This document shows, piece after piece, positions 50,918-59,720 of a DNA stretch of 64,000 nt. The translations under genes were made by a program, and so were the position numbers. Position 1 is the stretch's first letter; the number at the start of each line of letters is the position of its first letter. The notes beneath the pieces were generated by a model. It was given only the letters and a program-made list of their open reading frames with translations. It searched no databases and was not told where the DNA came from. The stretch spans positions 1 through 64,000 of the forward strand of contig NZ_JAKKUT010000001.1 of NCBI RefSeq assembly GCF_029582805.1, in the 5' to 3' direction. This DNA comes from Candidatus Synechococcus calcipolaris G9. GTDB lineage: Bacteria > Cyanobacteriota > Cyanobacteriia > Thermosynechococcales > Thermosynechococcaceae.

Positions 50918-51373
50918 CTACTGCCCGACCAAAACCATATCTAAATGTTCTATTCCCTCGTCCTCATAGGGATCTCCGACACCCATAAAGCCGAATTCTT
51001 CATAAAACTTGGTGAGATATGCCTGGGCTGAAATTCGCATATTTGAACCCGGATATTCTTGCCTGCTCTTCTGAATGCAGGCTGCCACGATCCTTCGTCC
51101 AGCACCGGTTCCCCGTGTTTCCTTAGTGACAAGAACACGCCCAAAAGAAGGTTCTGGGTATCTGGTATGGGGAAAATTCAATCGCGCATAGGCGACCAAT
51201 TGCCCATCATCTCTGCGGCCCAATAGGTGCCACGATTGTTTATCCCACTCATCGGCATCTAAATAGGCGCAGTCCTGCTCTACCACAAACACACTCTGTC
51301 GCAGGGCAAGGATTTCGTGCATCTCCGCTCCCGAAATATCACTAATTTTTTTCCAAGACCAATTAATTTCCAT
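50918..51373 (-). CDS. GNAT acetyltransferase, ElaA-like
   Basis: 151 residues. GNAT fold: EILALRQSVFVVEQDCAYLD ADEWD at the N-terminus, YARLNFP, FGRVLVTKETRGTGAGRRIV with the acetyl-CoA loop RGTGAGR, and the C-terminal QAYLTKFYEEFGFMGVG. The pattern EQDCAYLDADEWDKQSWHL is typical of ElaA. The substrate is unknown. It stands alone with an AT-rich 5' region, and the codon use is slightly different from its neighbours, suggesting possible transfer. Confidence 0.92.
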   Translation of the reverse strand: MEINWSWKKISDISGAEMHEILALRQSVFVVEQDCAYLDADEWDKQSWHLLGRRDDGQLVAYARLNFPHTRYPEPSFGRVLVTKETRGTGAGRRIVAACIQKSRQEYPGSNMRISAQAYLTKFYEEFGFMGVGDPYEDEGIEHLDMVLVGQ

Positions 51374-51399
51374 TGGCTCATCAGGAGAACTAATAATTT

Positions 51400-52104
51400 T
51401 TAGCGTGCTGCCCGCTGCAACGTATTATTCAAGCCATTGAGTACGGGGGGATTGGGGAGTTCGGGATCATTCTCAAAAATTTGCGTAGGCGTTAAATTGC
51501 GTTTCTCATAAAACGTATTACTACTATTCCTATCAAAGTCGATTTTCGCCCCTTCTAGGGCAACCCCAGCAAATAACCCAGCATTGCGGGTATAGGAATA
51601 CACTTGGGGATTGGGATCCGAAGGATTCACCGCATCGCCACCAACGGGGCCCGCTGCCACAGATACATTCCCCCCTAGCCGAAAGGATTGGTGTAGGCTG
51701 CGCATGATCGTGGCTTTATCCATAAATACCAGTACCACATCACTACTTTGGGCGCCAATTTGCAGGCCAAAACTGCCACCGGTCAGGGTAATAAAGGCGG
51801 GATGGCTCCAGTCCCCTGCTTCATTGCGTACCATCAAAACTCCAGCTCCGCGTCGGCCCCCAAACAAAAATCCTGCTTGAACCACGTTAGGGATAATGGC
51901 GATCCCTTCGGCTTTTTGGACAACTTCCGGGGGAATGCGTTGACTGGGGTTTAGGGTGAATTGCCCCAATACATAGGTTGCTGACTCCACTCGTTGGGTT
52001 AAGCGGCGATCGCTAGCTTCCCCTGGATTGGCAGTGGCAACGAGGGCGATCGCGGTGGCGGTCGTTAAACCCAAGATGCGGGATGATGAATGATTGCTGA
52101 ACAT
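51400..52104 (-). CDS. Exported SYLF (Ysc84-type) domain protein
   Basis: 234 residues. Signal peptide (LTTATAIALVATANPGEAS) followed by a SYLF lipid-binding domain: IPPEVVQKAEGIAIIPNVVQ, GFLFGGRRGAGVLMVRNEAG, HPAFITLTGGSFGLQIGAQS, MDKATIMRSL and VAAGPVGGDA. In eukaryotes the domain binds phosphoinositides and actin. In bacteria the exported forms are of unknown function and may bind membranes. It is divergent from ndhF1 with a 266-bp spacer. Confidence 0.94.
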   Translation of the reverse strand: MFSNHSSSRILGLTTATAIALVATANPGEASDRRLTQRVESATYVLGQFTLNPSQRIPPEVVQKAEGIAIIPNVVQAGFLFGGRRGAGVLMVRNEAGDWSHPAFITLTGGSFGLQIGAQSSDVVLVFMDKATIMRSLHQSFRLGGNVSVAAGPVGGDAVNPSDPNPQVYSYTRNAGLFAGVALEGAKIDFDRNSSNTFYEKRNLTPTQIFENDPELPNPPVLNGLNNTLQRAAR

Positions 52105-52370
52105 AGGACTCCCCCAAAAAACTCTAAAAGCTACTGTATTCAGACTCCTTAGATGCTGAGACTGTTTCCTCTACCATACCCTGAACCTTCAGGAAGCTTA
52201 AGAGAATCGATTATTTTCACCAGAGTAGTCTGTGTAACCGACAGGATATGGGGGGGGATGTGGCACAATGATAGCGTTTGCCTACGGACAGCCCTGCCAA
52301 ACTCACCACAAGTGATGGGTAAAACAGGCATCCCAAGGCCTTCAAACGCTTAACTGTTTAGGTTGCTGGC
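52105..52370. promoter_or_regulatory. Divergent spacer SYLF / ndhF1
   Basis: 266 bp without a gene. The middle contains AT-rich promoter-like text (GAATCGATTATTTTCACCAG) and a run of eight G around 52250. No classical operator or hairpin stands out. It must carry promoters for both flanking genes. Confidence 0.4.
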
Positions 52371-54362
52371 ATGGAACCGTTGTATCAATACGCCTGGCTA
52401 ATTCCCGTCCTCCCCCTGTTTGGAGCGGTCGTGGTTGGCTCTGGTTTAATCTCATTTACTGAAACCACCAATAGGCTGCGGCGCGTCAACGCCGTCTTTA
52501 TCATGGCCCTATTGGCGATCTCCATGGTCTATTCCCTGGCCATTTTCTGGAGCCAAGCCCAAGGCCACGAACCCTACCAGCAGATGATTGGATGGGTGGC
52601 GGCGGGTAGCTTTCAACTTTCCATGGGTTTTATGGTGGATCATCTGGCATCCCTGATGCTGGTGGTTGTCACGACGGTGGCCTTTTTGGTAATGCTCTAC
52701 ACCGATGGCTACATGGCCCATGATCCAGGCTATGTCCGGTTTTATGCCTACCTGAGTCTCTTTAGCTCCTCAATGCTGGGCTTGGTACTCAGTCCCAACT
52801 TGATACAGGTCTACATCTTCTGGGAACTGGTGGGGATGTGCTCCTACCTATTGGTGGGCTTTTGGTATAACCGCAAGAGTGCCGCTGCCGCTGCCCAAAA
52901 AGCCTTTGTGACCAACCGGGTGGGTGATTTTGGCCTGCTGTTGGGCCTACTAGGTCTCTTTTGGGCCACGGGCAGTTTTGATTTTGGCATCATGGGCGAT
53001 CGCCTCGTAGAACTGGTCAATGGCGGCCTCCTCAATCCGGGGATTGCTAGTTTCATTGCCATTTTGGTCTTTTTGGGCCCCGTCGCTAAATCAGCCCAGT
53101 TTCCCCTCCATGTTTGGCTGCCCGATGCCATGGAAGGCCCCACCCCCATCTCGGCCCTGATTCATGCGGCAACAATGGTGGCGGCCGGAGTCTTTTTAAT
53201 TGCCCGGATGTTCCCGGTGTTTGAACCCCTGCCGGTGGTGATGACGACGATCGCCTGGACGGGAGCCTTTACCGCTTTTCTGGGAGCGACGATCGCCATT
53301 ACCCAAAACGACATAAAAAAAAGTCTCGCCTACTCCACCATTTCCCAATTAGGCTACATGGTGATGGGCATGGGCGTAGGGGCCTACACCGCCGGACTAT
53401 TTCACCTGATGACCCACGCCTATTTCAAAGCCATGCTCTTTTTAGGGTCCGGATCCGTCATCCACGGCATGGAAGGGGCCGTCGGCCATAACCCCGAATT
53501 AGCCCAGGATATGCGCTATATGGGGGGTCTGCGCCGCTATATGCCCATTACCGGAATCACCTTTTTGATTGGTTGCCTTGCCATTTCCGGGATTCCCCCC
53601 TTTGCTGGCTTTTGGTCCAAGGATGAAATTTTAGGCGCCGTGTTTAACGCCAATCCGGCCATGTGGGTTCTCACCTGGCTCACCGCTGGCTTAACGGCCT
53701 TTTATATGTTCCGCATGTACTTCATGACCTTTGAGGGAGGCTTTCGCGGAGTCCCCGCAGAGATTGCCGCAGTCCACAGTGATCACGGCCATGGCGAGCA
53801 TGATGATCATGGCGGTGAAGAGCATCTCCATGAATCCCCTTGGACGATGACCTTACCCCTGGCGGTGTTAGCCCTGCCCTCGATTTTTGTGGGCTTGGTG
53901 GGCACACCCTTCAAAAACTACTTTGAGGCCTTTATCCATGCCCCTGGGGAACTCCTGGAAGCGGCCCATGACGTGGACTTTGCCGAGTTTTATATTCTCG
54001 GAGGTAGTTCCGTGGGCATCGCTCTGATTGGCATTACCCTAGCGTCTTTCATGTATCTACAAGGAAAAATTGACCCCGGGGCGATCGCGGCAAAAATCAA
54101 GCCACTGTATCAGTTTTCCCTTAACAAGTGGTACTTTGATGAGCTTTACGAAGCCGTCTTTATCAAAGGATGCCGCCGCATTGCCCGCCAAGTCCTAGAG
54201 GTGGACTACAACGTTGTCGATGGCGTGGTGAATTTAACCGGCTTTGTCACCATGATTACCGGCGAAGGTCTTAAATACTTCCAAACTGGTCGGGCCCAGG
54301 CCTATGCCCTAATCGTCTTTTTAGCTGTCCTTGGCTTTGTGATCTTCTCATCCCAGGCCTAA
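52371..54362 (+). CDS. ndhF: NDH-1 subunit 5 (NdhF1)
   Basis: 663 residues, about 15 membrane helices. Proton-pumping antiporter-like core: YIFWELVGMCSYLLVGFWYN, HVWLPDAMEGPTPISALIHA, AATMVAAGVFLIARM, TQNDIKKSLAYSTISQLGYM. It has a histidine-rich cytoplasmic or lumenal loop at about 466-490 (SDHGHGEHDDHGGEEHLHES), and a C-terminal lateral helix and tail. NdhF1 with NdhD1 defines the NDH-1L complex used in respiration and cyclic electron flow. It is followed by ndhD1 in the same direction after 123 bp. Confidence 0.97.
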   Translation: MEPLYQYAWLIPVLPLFGAVVVGSGLISFTETTNRLRRVNAVFIMALLAISMVYSLAIFWSQAQGHEPYQQMIGWVAAGSFQLSMGFMVDHLASLMLVVVTTVAFLVMLYTDGYMAHDPGYVRFYAYLSLFSSSMLGLVLSPNLIQVYIFWELVGMCSYLLVGFWYNRKSAAAAAQKAFVTNRVGDFGLLLGLLGLFWATGSFDFGIMGDRLVELVNGGLLNPGIASFIAILVFLGPVAKSAQFPLHVWLPDAMEGPTPISALIHAATMVAAGVFLIARMFPVFEPLPVVMTTIAWTGAFTAFLGATIAITQNDIKKSLAYSTISQLGYMVMGMGVGAYTAGLFHLMTHAYFKAMLFLGSGSVIHGMEGAVGHNPELAQDMRYMGGLRRYMPITGITFLIGCLAISGIPPFAGFWSKDEILGAVFNANPAMWVLTWLTAGLTAFYMFRMYFMTFEGGFRGVPAEIAAVHSDHGHGEHDDHGGEEHLHESPWTMTLPLAVLALPSIFVGLVGTPFKNYFEAFIHAPGELLEAAHDVDFAEFYILGGSSVGIALIGITLASFMYLQGKIDPGAIAAKIKPLYQFSLNKWYFDELYEAVFIKGCRRIARQVLEVDYNVVDGVVNLTGFVTMITGEGLKYFQTGRAQAYALIVFLAVLGFVIFSSQA

Positions 54363-54485
54363 GGAGTCCTGTGACCACTCAATCTCAGATAAATTCCGTT
54401 GAATTTCATTAAATTTCATTTGAGTCCTTGCCCGATTCCATAGACCGTCTACCCACATCGATGACGAGGAGTTGCATAAACCGTT

Positions 54486-56096
54486 ATGAACGATTTTCCC
54501 TGGCTGACAACCATTATCCTTTTTCCCCTCATTGCTTCGGCGGTGATTCCTTTTTTACCGGATGCCGATGGCAAGGGACGGACGATTCGCTGGTATGCCC
54601 TAGTGATTGGCCTGATTGACTTTGTGCTGATCATTTATGCCTTTAGCACCCAGTACGATCTATCGGTTTCGGGCCTGCAACTGCAAGAGAGCTATGATTG
54701 GATTCCCCAGATTGGCCTGCGCTGGTCAGTGGGGGCCGATGGTTTGTCCATGCCCTTGATTTTACTGACCGGATTTATCACCACCCTGGCGACCCTAGCG
54801 GCCTGGCCCGTCACCCTGAAACCGCGCCTCTTTTATTTTCTGATTCTGGCCATGTATGGCGGTCAGATTGCAGTATTTGCGGTGCAGGATATGCTGGTGT
54901 TCTTCCTGGCCTGGGAATTGGAGTTAATTCCGGTGTACCTGCTGTTGGCCATTTGGGGTGGTAAAAAACGCCAATATGCTGCCACCAAGTTCATTCTCTA
55001 TACCGCCCTTAGCTCCTTGTTTATCCTAGTTGCTGCCCTGGCCATGGCCTTCTATGGAGACACCGTCAGCTTTGATATGCACACCCTGGCTATGAAAGAC
55101 TATGCCCTGGGCTTTCAACTCTTGGTCTATGCAGGCTTTTTGGTGTCCTACGGGGTCAAATTACCGATCATCCCCCTCCACACATGGTTGCCCGATGCCC
55201 ACGGCGAAGCTACGGCCCCAGTGCACATGCTATTGGCGGGGATCCTCCTCAAAATGGGCGGTTATGCCCTGATTCGCATGAATGTGGAGATGTTGCCTGG
55301 GGCCCATGCCAAGTTTGCGCCAGTATTAGTGGTACTAGGGGTGGTGAATATTGTCTATGCCGCCTTTACCTCCTATGCCCAGCGCAACCTGAAACGGAAA
55401 ATTGCCTACTCGTCTATTTCCCACATGGGCTTTGTTCTGATTGGTATTGCCTCATTTACCAGTCTGGGAATGAGTGGGGCGGTACTACAAATGGTGTCCC
55501 ATGGCTTAATTGGGGCGAGTTTATTCTTCTTGGTGGGGGCCACCTACGATCGCACCCACACCCTAATCCTGGAAGAAATGGGCGGCGTGGGTCAACAAAT
55601 GAAGAAAATCTTTGCCATGTTTACCACCTGTTCCTTGGCATCCCTAGCCTTACCGGGCATGAGTGGCTTTGTAGCAGAGTTGATGGTATTTATTGGCTTT
55701 GCCACCAGTGATGCCTATTCCTTGACCTTCCGATTGATCATCGTCATTTTGGCAGCGGTGGGGGTTATCTTGACTCCTATTTATCTGCTTTCAATGCTGC
55801 GGGAGATTTTTTATGGCCCAGAAAACAAAGAACTGGTATCCCACGAAAAACTCATTGATGCTGAGCCACGGGAAGTCTTTATCATTGCTTGCTTGCTCGT
55901 GCCGATTATTGGCATTGGTCTCTATCCCAAGGTTCTCACCCAGATCTACGATGCCACCACCTATCAACTGGTGACGCGCATCCGGGGAGTGGTTCCCACC
56001 TTGGTTAACGTCCAAGAGCGGCCCATTGGTAGTCTCTTTATATCAGCACCGCCAGCCACTACCGCACCAGCCCTGAAATCAAATCCCTTAGACTAA
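54486..56096 (+). CDS. ndhD: NDH-1 subunit 4 (NdhD1)
   Basis: 536 residues, 14 membrane helices. Signatures: [58 protein letters not shown], and the Glu-Lys pair in the fifth and seventh helices. Paired with ndhF1 directly upstream, it is the D1 type of NDH-1L rather than the CO2-uptake D3/D4 types. The Asp-rich start [20 protein letters not shown] is typical. The operon probably reads ndhF1-ndhD1, and the response regulator follows after 40 bp. Confidence 0.97.
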   Translation: MNDFPWLTTIILFPLIASAVIPFLPDADGKGRTIRWYALVIGLIDFVLIIYAFSTQYDLSVSGLQLQESYDWIPQIGLRWSVGADGLSMPLILLTGFITTLATLAAWPVTLKPRLFYFLILAMYGGQIAVFAVQDMLVFFLAWELELIPVYLLLAIWGGKKRQYAATKFILYTALSSLFILVAALAMAFYGDTVSFDMHTLAMKDYALGFQLLVYAGFLVSYGVKLPIIPLHTWLPDAHGEATAPVHMLLAGILLKMGGYALIRMNVEMLPGAHAKFAPVLVVLGVVNIVYAAFTSYAQRNLKRKIAYSSISHMGFVLIGIASFTSLGMSGAVLQMVSHGLIGASLFFLVGATYDRTHTLILEEMGGVGQQMKKIFAMFTTCSLASLALPGMSGFVAELMVFIGFATSDAYSLTFRLIIVILAAVGVILTPIYLLSMLREIFYGPENKELVSHEKLIDAEPREVFIIACLLVPIIGIGLYPKVLTQIYDATTYQLVTRIRGVVPTLVNVQERPIGSLFISAPPATTAPALKSNPLD

Positions 56097-56136
56097 AGGA
56101 TAGAAAAGGATAGATCTTTAACTAACGGATAGGGCT

Positions 56137-56796
56137 ATGGCAAATGATGCTTCGCGATCGCCATCAGTCGCGGCTCCCAAAACCATTCTTGTGGTGGATG
56201 ATGACCCCAATCTAGTGTTCTTGGTGCAAGACTATCTAGAACTCAAGGGGTATCGGGTGCTGACGGCGGCCCACGGCCGGGATGCCCTAGTGGTCTTGGG
56301 CCAGGAAACTCCAGATATGATTATCTGTGATGTGATGATGCCCCAGATGGATGGCTATAACTTTGTCCGCCATGTTCGGGAAAATCAGCAGATTAGTTGG
56401 CTACCCGTCCTATTTCTATCTGCTAAGGGGCAAACTCAAGATCGGGTGATGGGGTTAAATACGGGTGCGGATGTCTACATGGTCAAGCCCTTTGATCCCG
56501 ATGAATTATTGGCCCAAATTGAAGCCTCATTAAAACAGTCGGAACGATTACGCCAAGGAAATCAACCGGCCCTAGAGCCTGTCACACCGGATTTGCCCCC
56601 TGGGGTGGAACTGACACCAACGGAAACAAAAATTCTCCAATACGTGGCAAAGGGGTTATCCAATCGGGAAATTGCCGCCGATCTCCACGTGAGTCAGCGC
56701 ACCGTCGAAAGTCATGTCAGTAATATGTTGGGAAAAACCGGCCTGCACAATCGCACCGAATTGGCTCGTTGGGCTATGGAACACCGCTTTGCCTAG
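56137..56796 (+). CDS. NarL/LuxR-type response regulator, Rre1/Ycf29-like
   Basis: 219 residues. Receiver with phospho-acceptor Asp65 (MIICDVMMPQMDG) and Lys in MVKPFDPDELL, and a C-terminal LuxR-type HTH (LTPTETKILQYVAKGLSNRE, then IAADLHVSQRTVESHVSNML). The arrangement and the linker resemble Rre1 of Synechocystis (also encoded as ycf29 in algal plastids), a stress and redox regulator that works with Hik34 or Hik2. I am sure of the class and less sure of the orthology. Confidence 0.9.
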   Translation: MANDASRSPSVAAPKTILVVDDDPNLVFLVQDYLELKGYRVLTAAHGRDALVVLGQETPDMIICDVMMPQMDGYNFVRHVRENQQISWLPVLFLSAKGQTQDRVMGLNTGADVYMVKPFDPDELLAQIEASLKQSERLRQGNQPALEPVTPDLPPGVELTPTETKILQYVAKGLSNREIAADLHVSQRTVESHVSNMLGKTGLHNRTELARWAMEHRFA

Positions 56797-57152
56797 TAGG
56801 GCTTCTTTTATAGGAATGGGAAAGGTAAATAAGATTACGACTGGTCACACCTCGCTTTCCGAGGCAGCTATATCCAAATGCTATTTGCCCTGAAACCCTA
56901 TGGTGAGGGGTTAAATCCCGATGTATTGCTGATCTACGTACCAGGGCACACTAAAGAAAACATCCGCAAAATACCCTTTTGGAGTTATAACGTTCCGAAT
57001 ACCGCCGCCCTAAACGCCTCCATTCCACCCTCGGTTTTCTCACCCTTGCTCAATTGAGGATCATTATTACCGCTCCTTAAATCCACCTATTCCCGCTTAA
57101 CTTCACTGTCCACTTTTTCGAGACAAGGTCACTTGGAGTTTGTCCACTTTTT
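56797..57152. other. 356-bp region with pseudogene fragment and short direct repeats
   Basis: No intact gene. It contains a fragment that reads as part of a PglZ-like protein (56833-57057) and two near-copies of a TGTCCACTTTTT sequence (57107-57131 and 57141-57165), both listed separately. Base composition is more AT-rich than in the flanks, in line with acquired and decaying DNA. Confidence 0.6.
56833..57057 (+). pseudogene. Decayed fragment resembling BREX PglZ
   Basis: An open frame without a proper start, bounded by TAA before 56833 and TGA at 57055. It reads YDWSHLAFRGSYIQMLFALK, then GLNPDVLLIYVPGHTKENIR and KIPF. This matches the pattern I recall from the N-terminal region of PglZ-type proteins of BREX phage-defence systems (a W..L..G.Y..LL..L segment, then LLIYxPG followed by a helix with E.IR.TP). 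About 50 residues fit; the rest drifts into unrelated text. There are no other BREX genes nearby. The identification is by eye and could be wrong. Confidence 0.45.
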
Positions 57153-57165
57153 TCAGTCAGGGTCA
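57107..57165. repeat. Two direct near-copies of TGTCCACTTTTT
   Basis: TGTCCACTTTTT-CGAGACAAGGTCA (57107-57131) and TGTCCACTTTTT-TCAGTCAGGGTCA (57141-57165), 34 bp apart, sharing TGTCCACTTTTT and a following GTCA. Both start with TGT and end with TCA. Tandem short motifs beginning TGT are common at the ends of transposon-like elements, where the transposase binds. The second copy runs into the 3' end of the adjacent minus-strand gene. Confidence 0.75.
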
Positions 57166-57536
57166 GAGTGATATTCTTTACCTTCGATTAGCCCGAGAGT
57201 TGATAGCGTTATTTCAAAGCGACTAAAAAACGCTAAAAAATCGACAATACTCATATCTACGTTAATCTCTCTGACTTGAAGTGGTTCATCACTAGCTCGA
57301 AGCATGTCGGGAACACTTTCGTAACCTTGTAGGTCTGTCACTAAGAACTTAATGATAACTGGATCTTCATGAGATCCGTAATTTTCACTTGCCAACATAG
57401 AAATACCAACGACAAGTTCATCAGTGATATAGCCATTGTTTTCTAACCACTGGTTTAGACAGTTTGAATTCACTTTATCTGCTGCTGCGCTACCTCTTAG
57501 ATCACCATATTGGACAGATGCTTGGAAGATTGCCAT
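57153..57536 (-). CDS. Hypothetical protein in acquired patch
   Basis: 127 residues, ATG at 57536. Beginning MAIFQASVQYGDLRGSAAAD, a middle beta-rich segment (DELVVGISMLASEN, VIIKFLVTDLQGY), and a C-terminal helix-strand (VDFLAFFSRFEITLSTLGLI). The sequence is AT-rich and codon use differs from neighbouring core genes. I do not recognise a domain. Similar small proteins with the QASVQYGD start occur in other bacteria as far as I recall. It stands alone, flanked by repeats and the PglZ-like fragment. Confidence 0.65.
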   Translation of the reverse strand: MAIFQASVQYGDLRGSAAADKVNSNCLNQWLENNGYITDELVVGISMLASENYGSHEDPVIIKFLVTDLQGYESVPDMLRASDEPLQVREINVDMSIVDFLAFFSRFEITLSTLGLIEGKEYHSDPD

Positions 57537-57659
57537 TTAATATTCCTTATTTAGTTGTGATTCTCAATATTGATTATATAGCGGTTAGCAGTGGATATTC
57601 CTAAGACCTATGCAAAGTAAGCTCTGATTAGAGACTTGTGGTGTGACACTCAAGAAATC

Positions 57660-58313
57660 TTATATGCCAAATTTTTGCCTGAAACTCCCTGATCCAGTAC
57701 CAGTCGCCCTGACGATCATAAATTCCCACGCCCATCCTGGACGTTGCCGAGCCGCTTCTTTTATGGTTAGGTGAGCTTGATTAAAAAACTCGTGAAACTC
57801 TGCTTCCCGATAGCATTGTTGATAGGCTGGATCCGTCCATTTCAAAACATAGTCATAAATTTGGCAAACAATATAATTCTTACACCAATCTAAAATGATA
57901 ATTTCTCCACCGGGACACAGCACTCGCCCCATTTCGATTAACGCCTTGATTGGATTCACAAAGTAATGGAAGGCACTGCTCGACACCACCCGATCAAAGG
58001 ATGCATCGGCAAAGGGTAATTCTTCTGCCCTAGCGATCTGAAATGATACTTGGGGATAGGTGTTACATTTTGTCTGGGCGATCGCGATCATTTGACGAGA
58101 TAAATCAATGCCAACCATGGACTGTTGGGGGCACTCCTGAAGAATGCGGCGTTCAAATTCACCGGTACCACAGCCAATATCTAAAACCCGATCGCCAGGA
58201 GTAATCCGGGCCCAATCCTGAAGAAGCGATAGGGTTTGATCCAGATACCATTGCCAGCGTTGATCATAGTGCTGGGCTAACTGGTCATACTGGTGCTGGA
58301 TGATCCGATCCAC
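57660..58313 (-). CDS. SAM-dependent class I methyltransferase
   Basis: 217 residues from the GTG at 58313; a TTG one codon earlier (58316) is possible. Rossmann-type fold with GDRVLDIGCGTGEFERRILQ (SAM-binding glycine motif), VGIDLSRQMIAIA, and ARAEELPFADASFDRVVSSS. The C-terminal part (PGGEIIILDWCKNYIV) ends with KEAARQRPGWAWEFMIVRA. It resembles UbiE/arsenite methyltransferase-like enzymes that methylate small molecules. It is divergent from a TIGR04282 glycosyltransferase across only about 25 bp, which in other bacteria sits with arsenosugar genes, so a role in arsenic or small-molecule methylation is possible. Confidence 0.9.
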   Translation of the reverse strand: MDRIIQHQYDQLAQHYDQRWQWYLDQTLSLLQDWARITPGDRVLDIGCGTGEFERRILQECPQQSMVGIDLSRQMIAIAQTKCNTYPQVSFQIARAEELPFADASFDRVVSSSAFHYFVNPIKALIEMGRVLCPGGEIIILDWCKNYIVCQIYDYVLKWTDPAYQQCYREAEFHEFFNQAHLTIKEAARQRPGWAWEFMIVRATGTGSGSFRQKFGI

Positions 58314-58338
58314 CAAAGAGTTACTCCCTCAAAATAAA

Positions 58339-58992
58339 ATGATGACTCCCGAACTGCTCATTTTTACCCGTTACCCTGAACCGGGCAAAACCAAAACCCG
58401 TCTGATTCCTGCCCTGGGAACCCATGGTGCTGCCCAACTTCACCGTCAGATGGGACTCTATACCCTCAGGCAAGCCGAGGAACTAATACTTCAGGAGGAT
58501 GGGACAATCCAGGTTTGGTTTACGGGCGGTACAACTGCGGCCATGCAAAACTGGCTGGGCGATCGCTGGGCCTATCATAAACAATTTGGCTCAGAACTCG
58601 GGGAACGGATCAGCAATGCCCTATCCTCTCATTTTCACAGGAGCGATCGCCCCGCGTTGGTTATGGGAACCGATTGCCCAGGTTTGACGACCGCCCTCCT
58701 CTCCCAAGCCTGTAAACATCTGAACCATTACGACCTGGTACTGGGGCCAGCCCTAGATGGGGGCTACTATCTGATTGGGGTCAAACGCTGGATTCCTAAT
58801 TTATTTATGGGAATTACCTGGGGGAGTGAATCTGTCTTGGAGCAGACCTTAGAGATTGCCCAAGCCCTGCATTTGAACTGGATCTGTTTACCGGTGTTAC
58901 CGGACATTGATCGACCGGAAGACCTAGGGTTTCTCAAGGACTATGCTCAACTTGCCTGTCACCTGAAACCTAACCTAAGTAAGCCTGTTTAA
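58339..58992 (+). CDS. TIGR04282 family glycosyltransferase (arsenosugar-type, DUF2064)
   Basis: 217 residues from the ATG at 58339 (a second ATG follows directly). The frame can be extended to 58300 but this would overlap the divergent gene. LLIFTRYPEPGKTKTRLIPA is the nucleotide-binding start, MGTDCPGLTTALLSQA contains the DxD-like region, and LGPALDGGYYLIGVKRW is the family signature. Members are encoded near ArsS-like enzymes and are thought to glycosylate arsenic or other substrates. No arsS is in this window. The 3' end overlaps the livF gene by 23 bp. Confidence 0.9.
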   Translation: MMTPELLIFTRYPEPGKTKTRLIPALGTHGAAQLHRQMGLYTLRQAEELILQEDGTIQVWFTGGTTAAMQNWLGDRWAYHKQFGSELGERISNALSSHFHRSDRPALVMGTDCPGLTTALLSQACKHLNHYDLVLGPALDGGYYLIGVKRWIPNLFMGITWGSESVLEQTLEIAQALHLNWICLPVLPDIDRPEDLGFLKDYAQLACHLKPNLSKPV

Positions 58993-59692
58993 CTCGTTCA
59001 TCCTGGAGCAAGTCTGGGGCTGGCCCGCTGAGGGTAATTTGACCTGCTTCTAGCACATAACCGCGATCGCCCAATTGCAGGGCTAGGTGGGCATTTTGTT
59101 CCACCAATAGCATGGTCATTCCCTGGTTGCGCAGGGTTGTTAAACTATTAAAAATTTCCCGGACAATGGTTGGGGCCAAGCCTAGGCTAGGTTCATCCAA
59201 TAACAAGAGTTGGGGACGACTCATCAGGGCCCGGGCGATCGCTAACATTTGTTGTTCTCCGCCACTGAGGGTTCCGGCCAGTTGATGGCGGCGATCCCTA
59301 AGGCGGGGAAATTGATGCCACTGTTGCTCTAAATCTTCAGCAATAGCCCGGCGATCGCGGCGAGTATAGGCCCCCAATCGTAAATTATCCAGCACTGTTT
59401 GCCGTGCCAATACCTGGCGACCCTCTGGACAGTGGGCTAAACCCAAGGCTACTAATTCATGGGGCGATCGCCCATTCACTGTTTTGCCGTTGTAGATGAT
59501 TTGTCCGCTGGTCAGGGGCAACAGCCGCGAAATCGTTTTCAAAAGGGTGGTTTTTCCAGCCCCATTCGCCCCCACCAAGGTGACACATTCCCCCTGGTTA
59601 ATATGCAAGTGAATATCAACTAATGCCGGGACTTGGCCATAGTGAACCCTCACCCTTTCTAGTTCCAATAATCGCTGCTGCGGCATCATCAA
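58970..59692 (-). CDS. livF: Branched-chain amino acid ABC transporter ATP-binding protein LivF
   Basis: 240 residues. Walker A GANGAGKTTLL, signature LSGGEQQMLAIARALM, Walker B LLLLDEPSLGLAP and the switch His in MLLVEQNAHLAL. The AHCPEGRQVLARQTVLDNLR block is typical of LivF/NatE rather than LivG. It works with LivG, LivH, LivM and a binding protein for neutral amino acid uptake; none of these is next to it, so the system is dispersed, as is usual in cyanobacteria. The 3' end overlaps the glycosyltransferase gene by 23 bp. Confidence 0.94.
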   Translation of the reverse strand: MMMPQQRLLELERVRVHYGQVPALVDIHLHINQGECVTLVGANGAGKTTLLKTISRLLPLTSGQIIYNGKTVNGRSPHELVALGLAHCPEGRQVLARQTVLDNLRLGAYTRRDRRAIAEDLEQQWHQFPRLRDRRHQLAGTLSGGEQQMLAIARALMSRPQLLLLDEPSLGLAPTIVREIFNSLTTLRNQGMTMLLVEQNAHLALQLGDRGYVLEAGQITLSGPAPDLLQDERVKQAYLG

Positions 59693-59720
59693 ATGCTTAG
59701 ACGTAGACGAATAATTAGAG

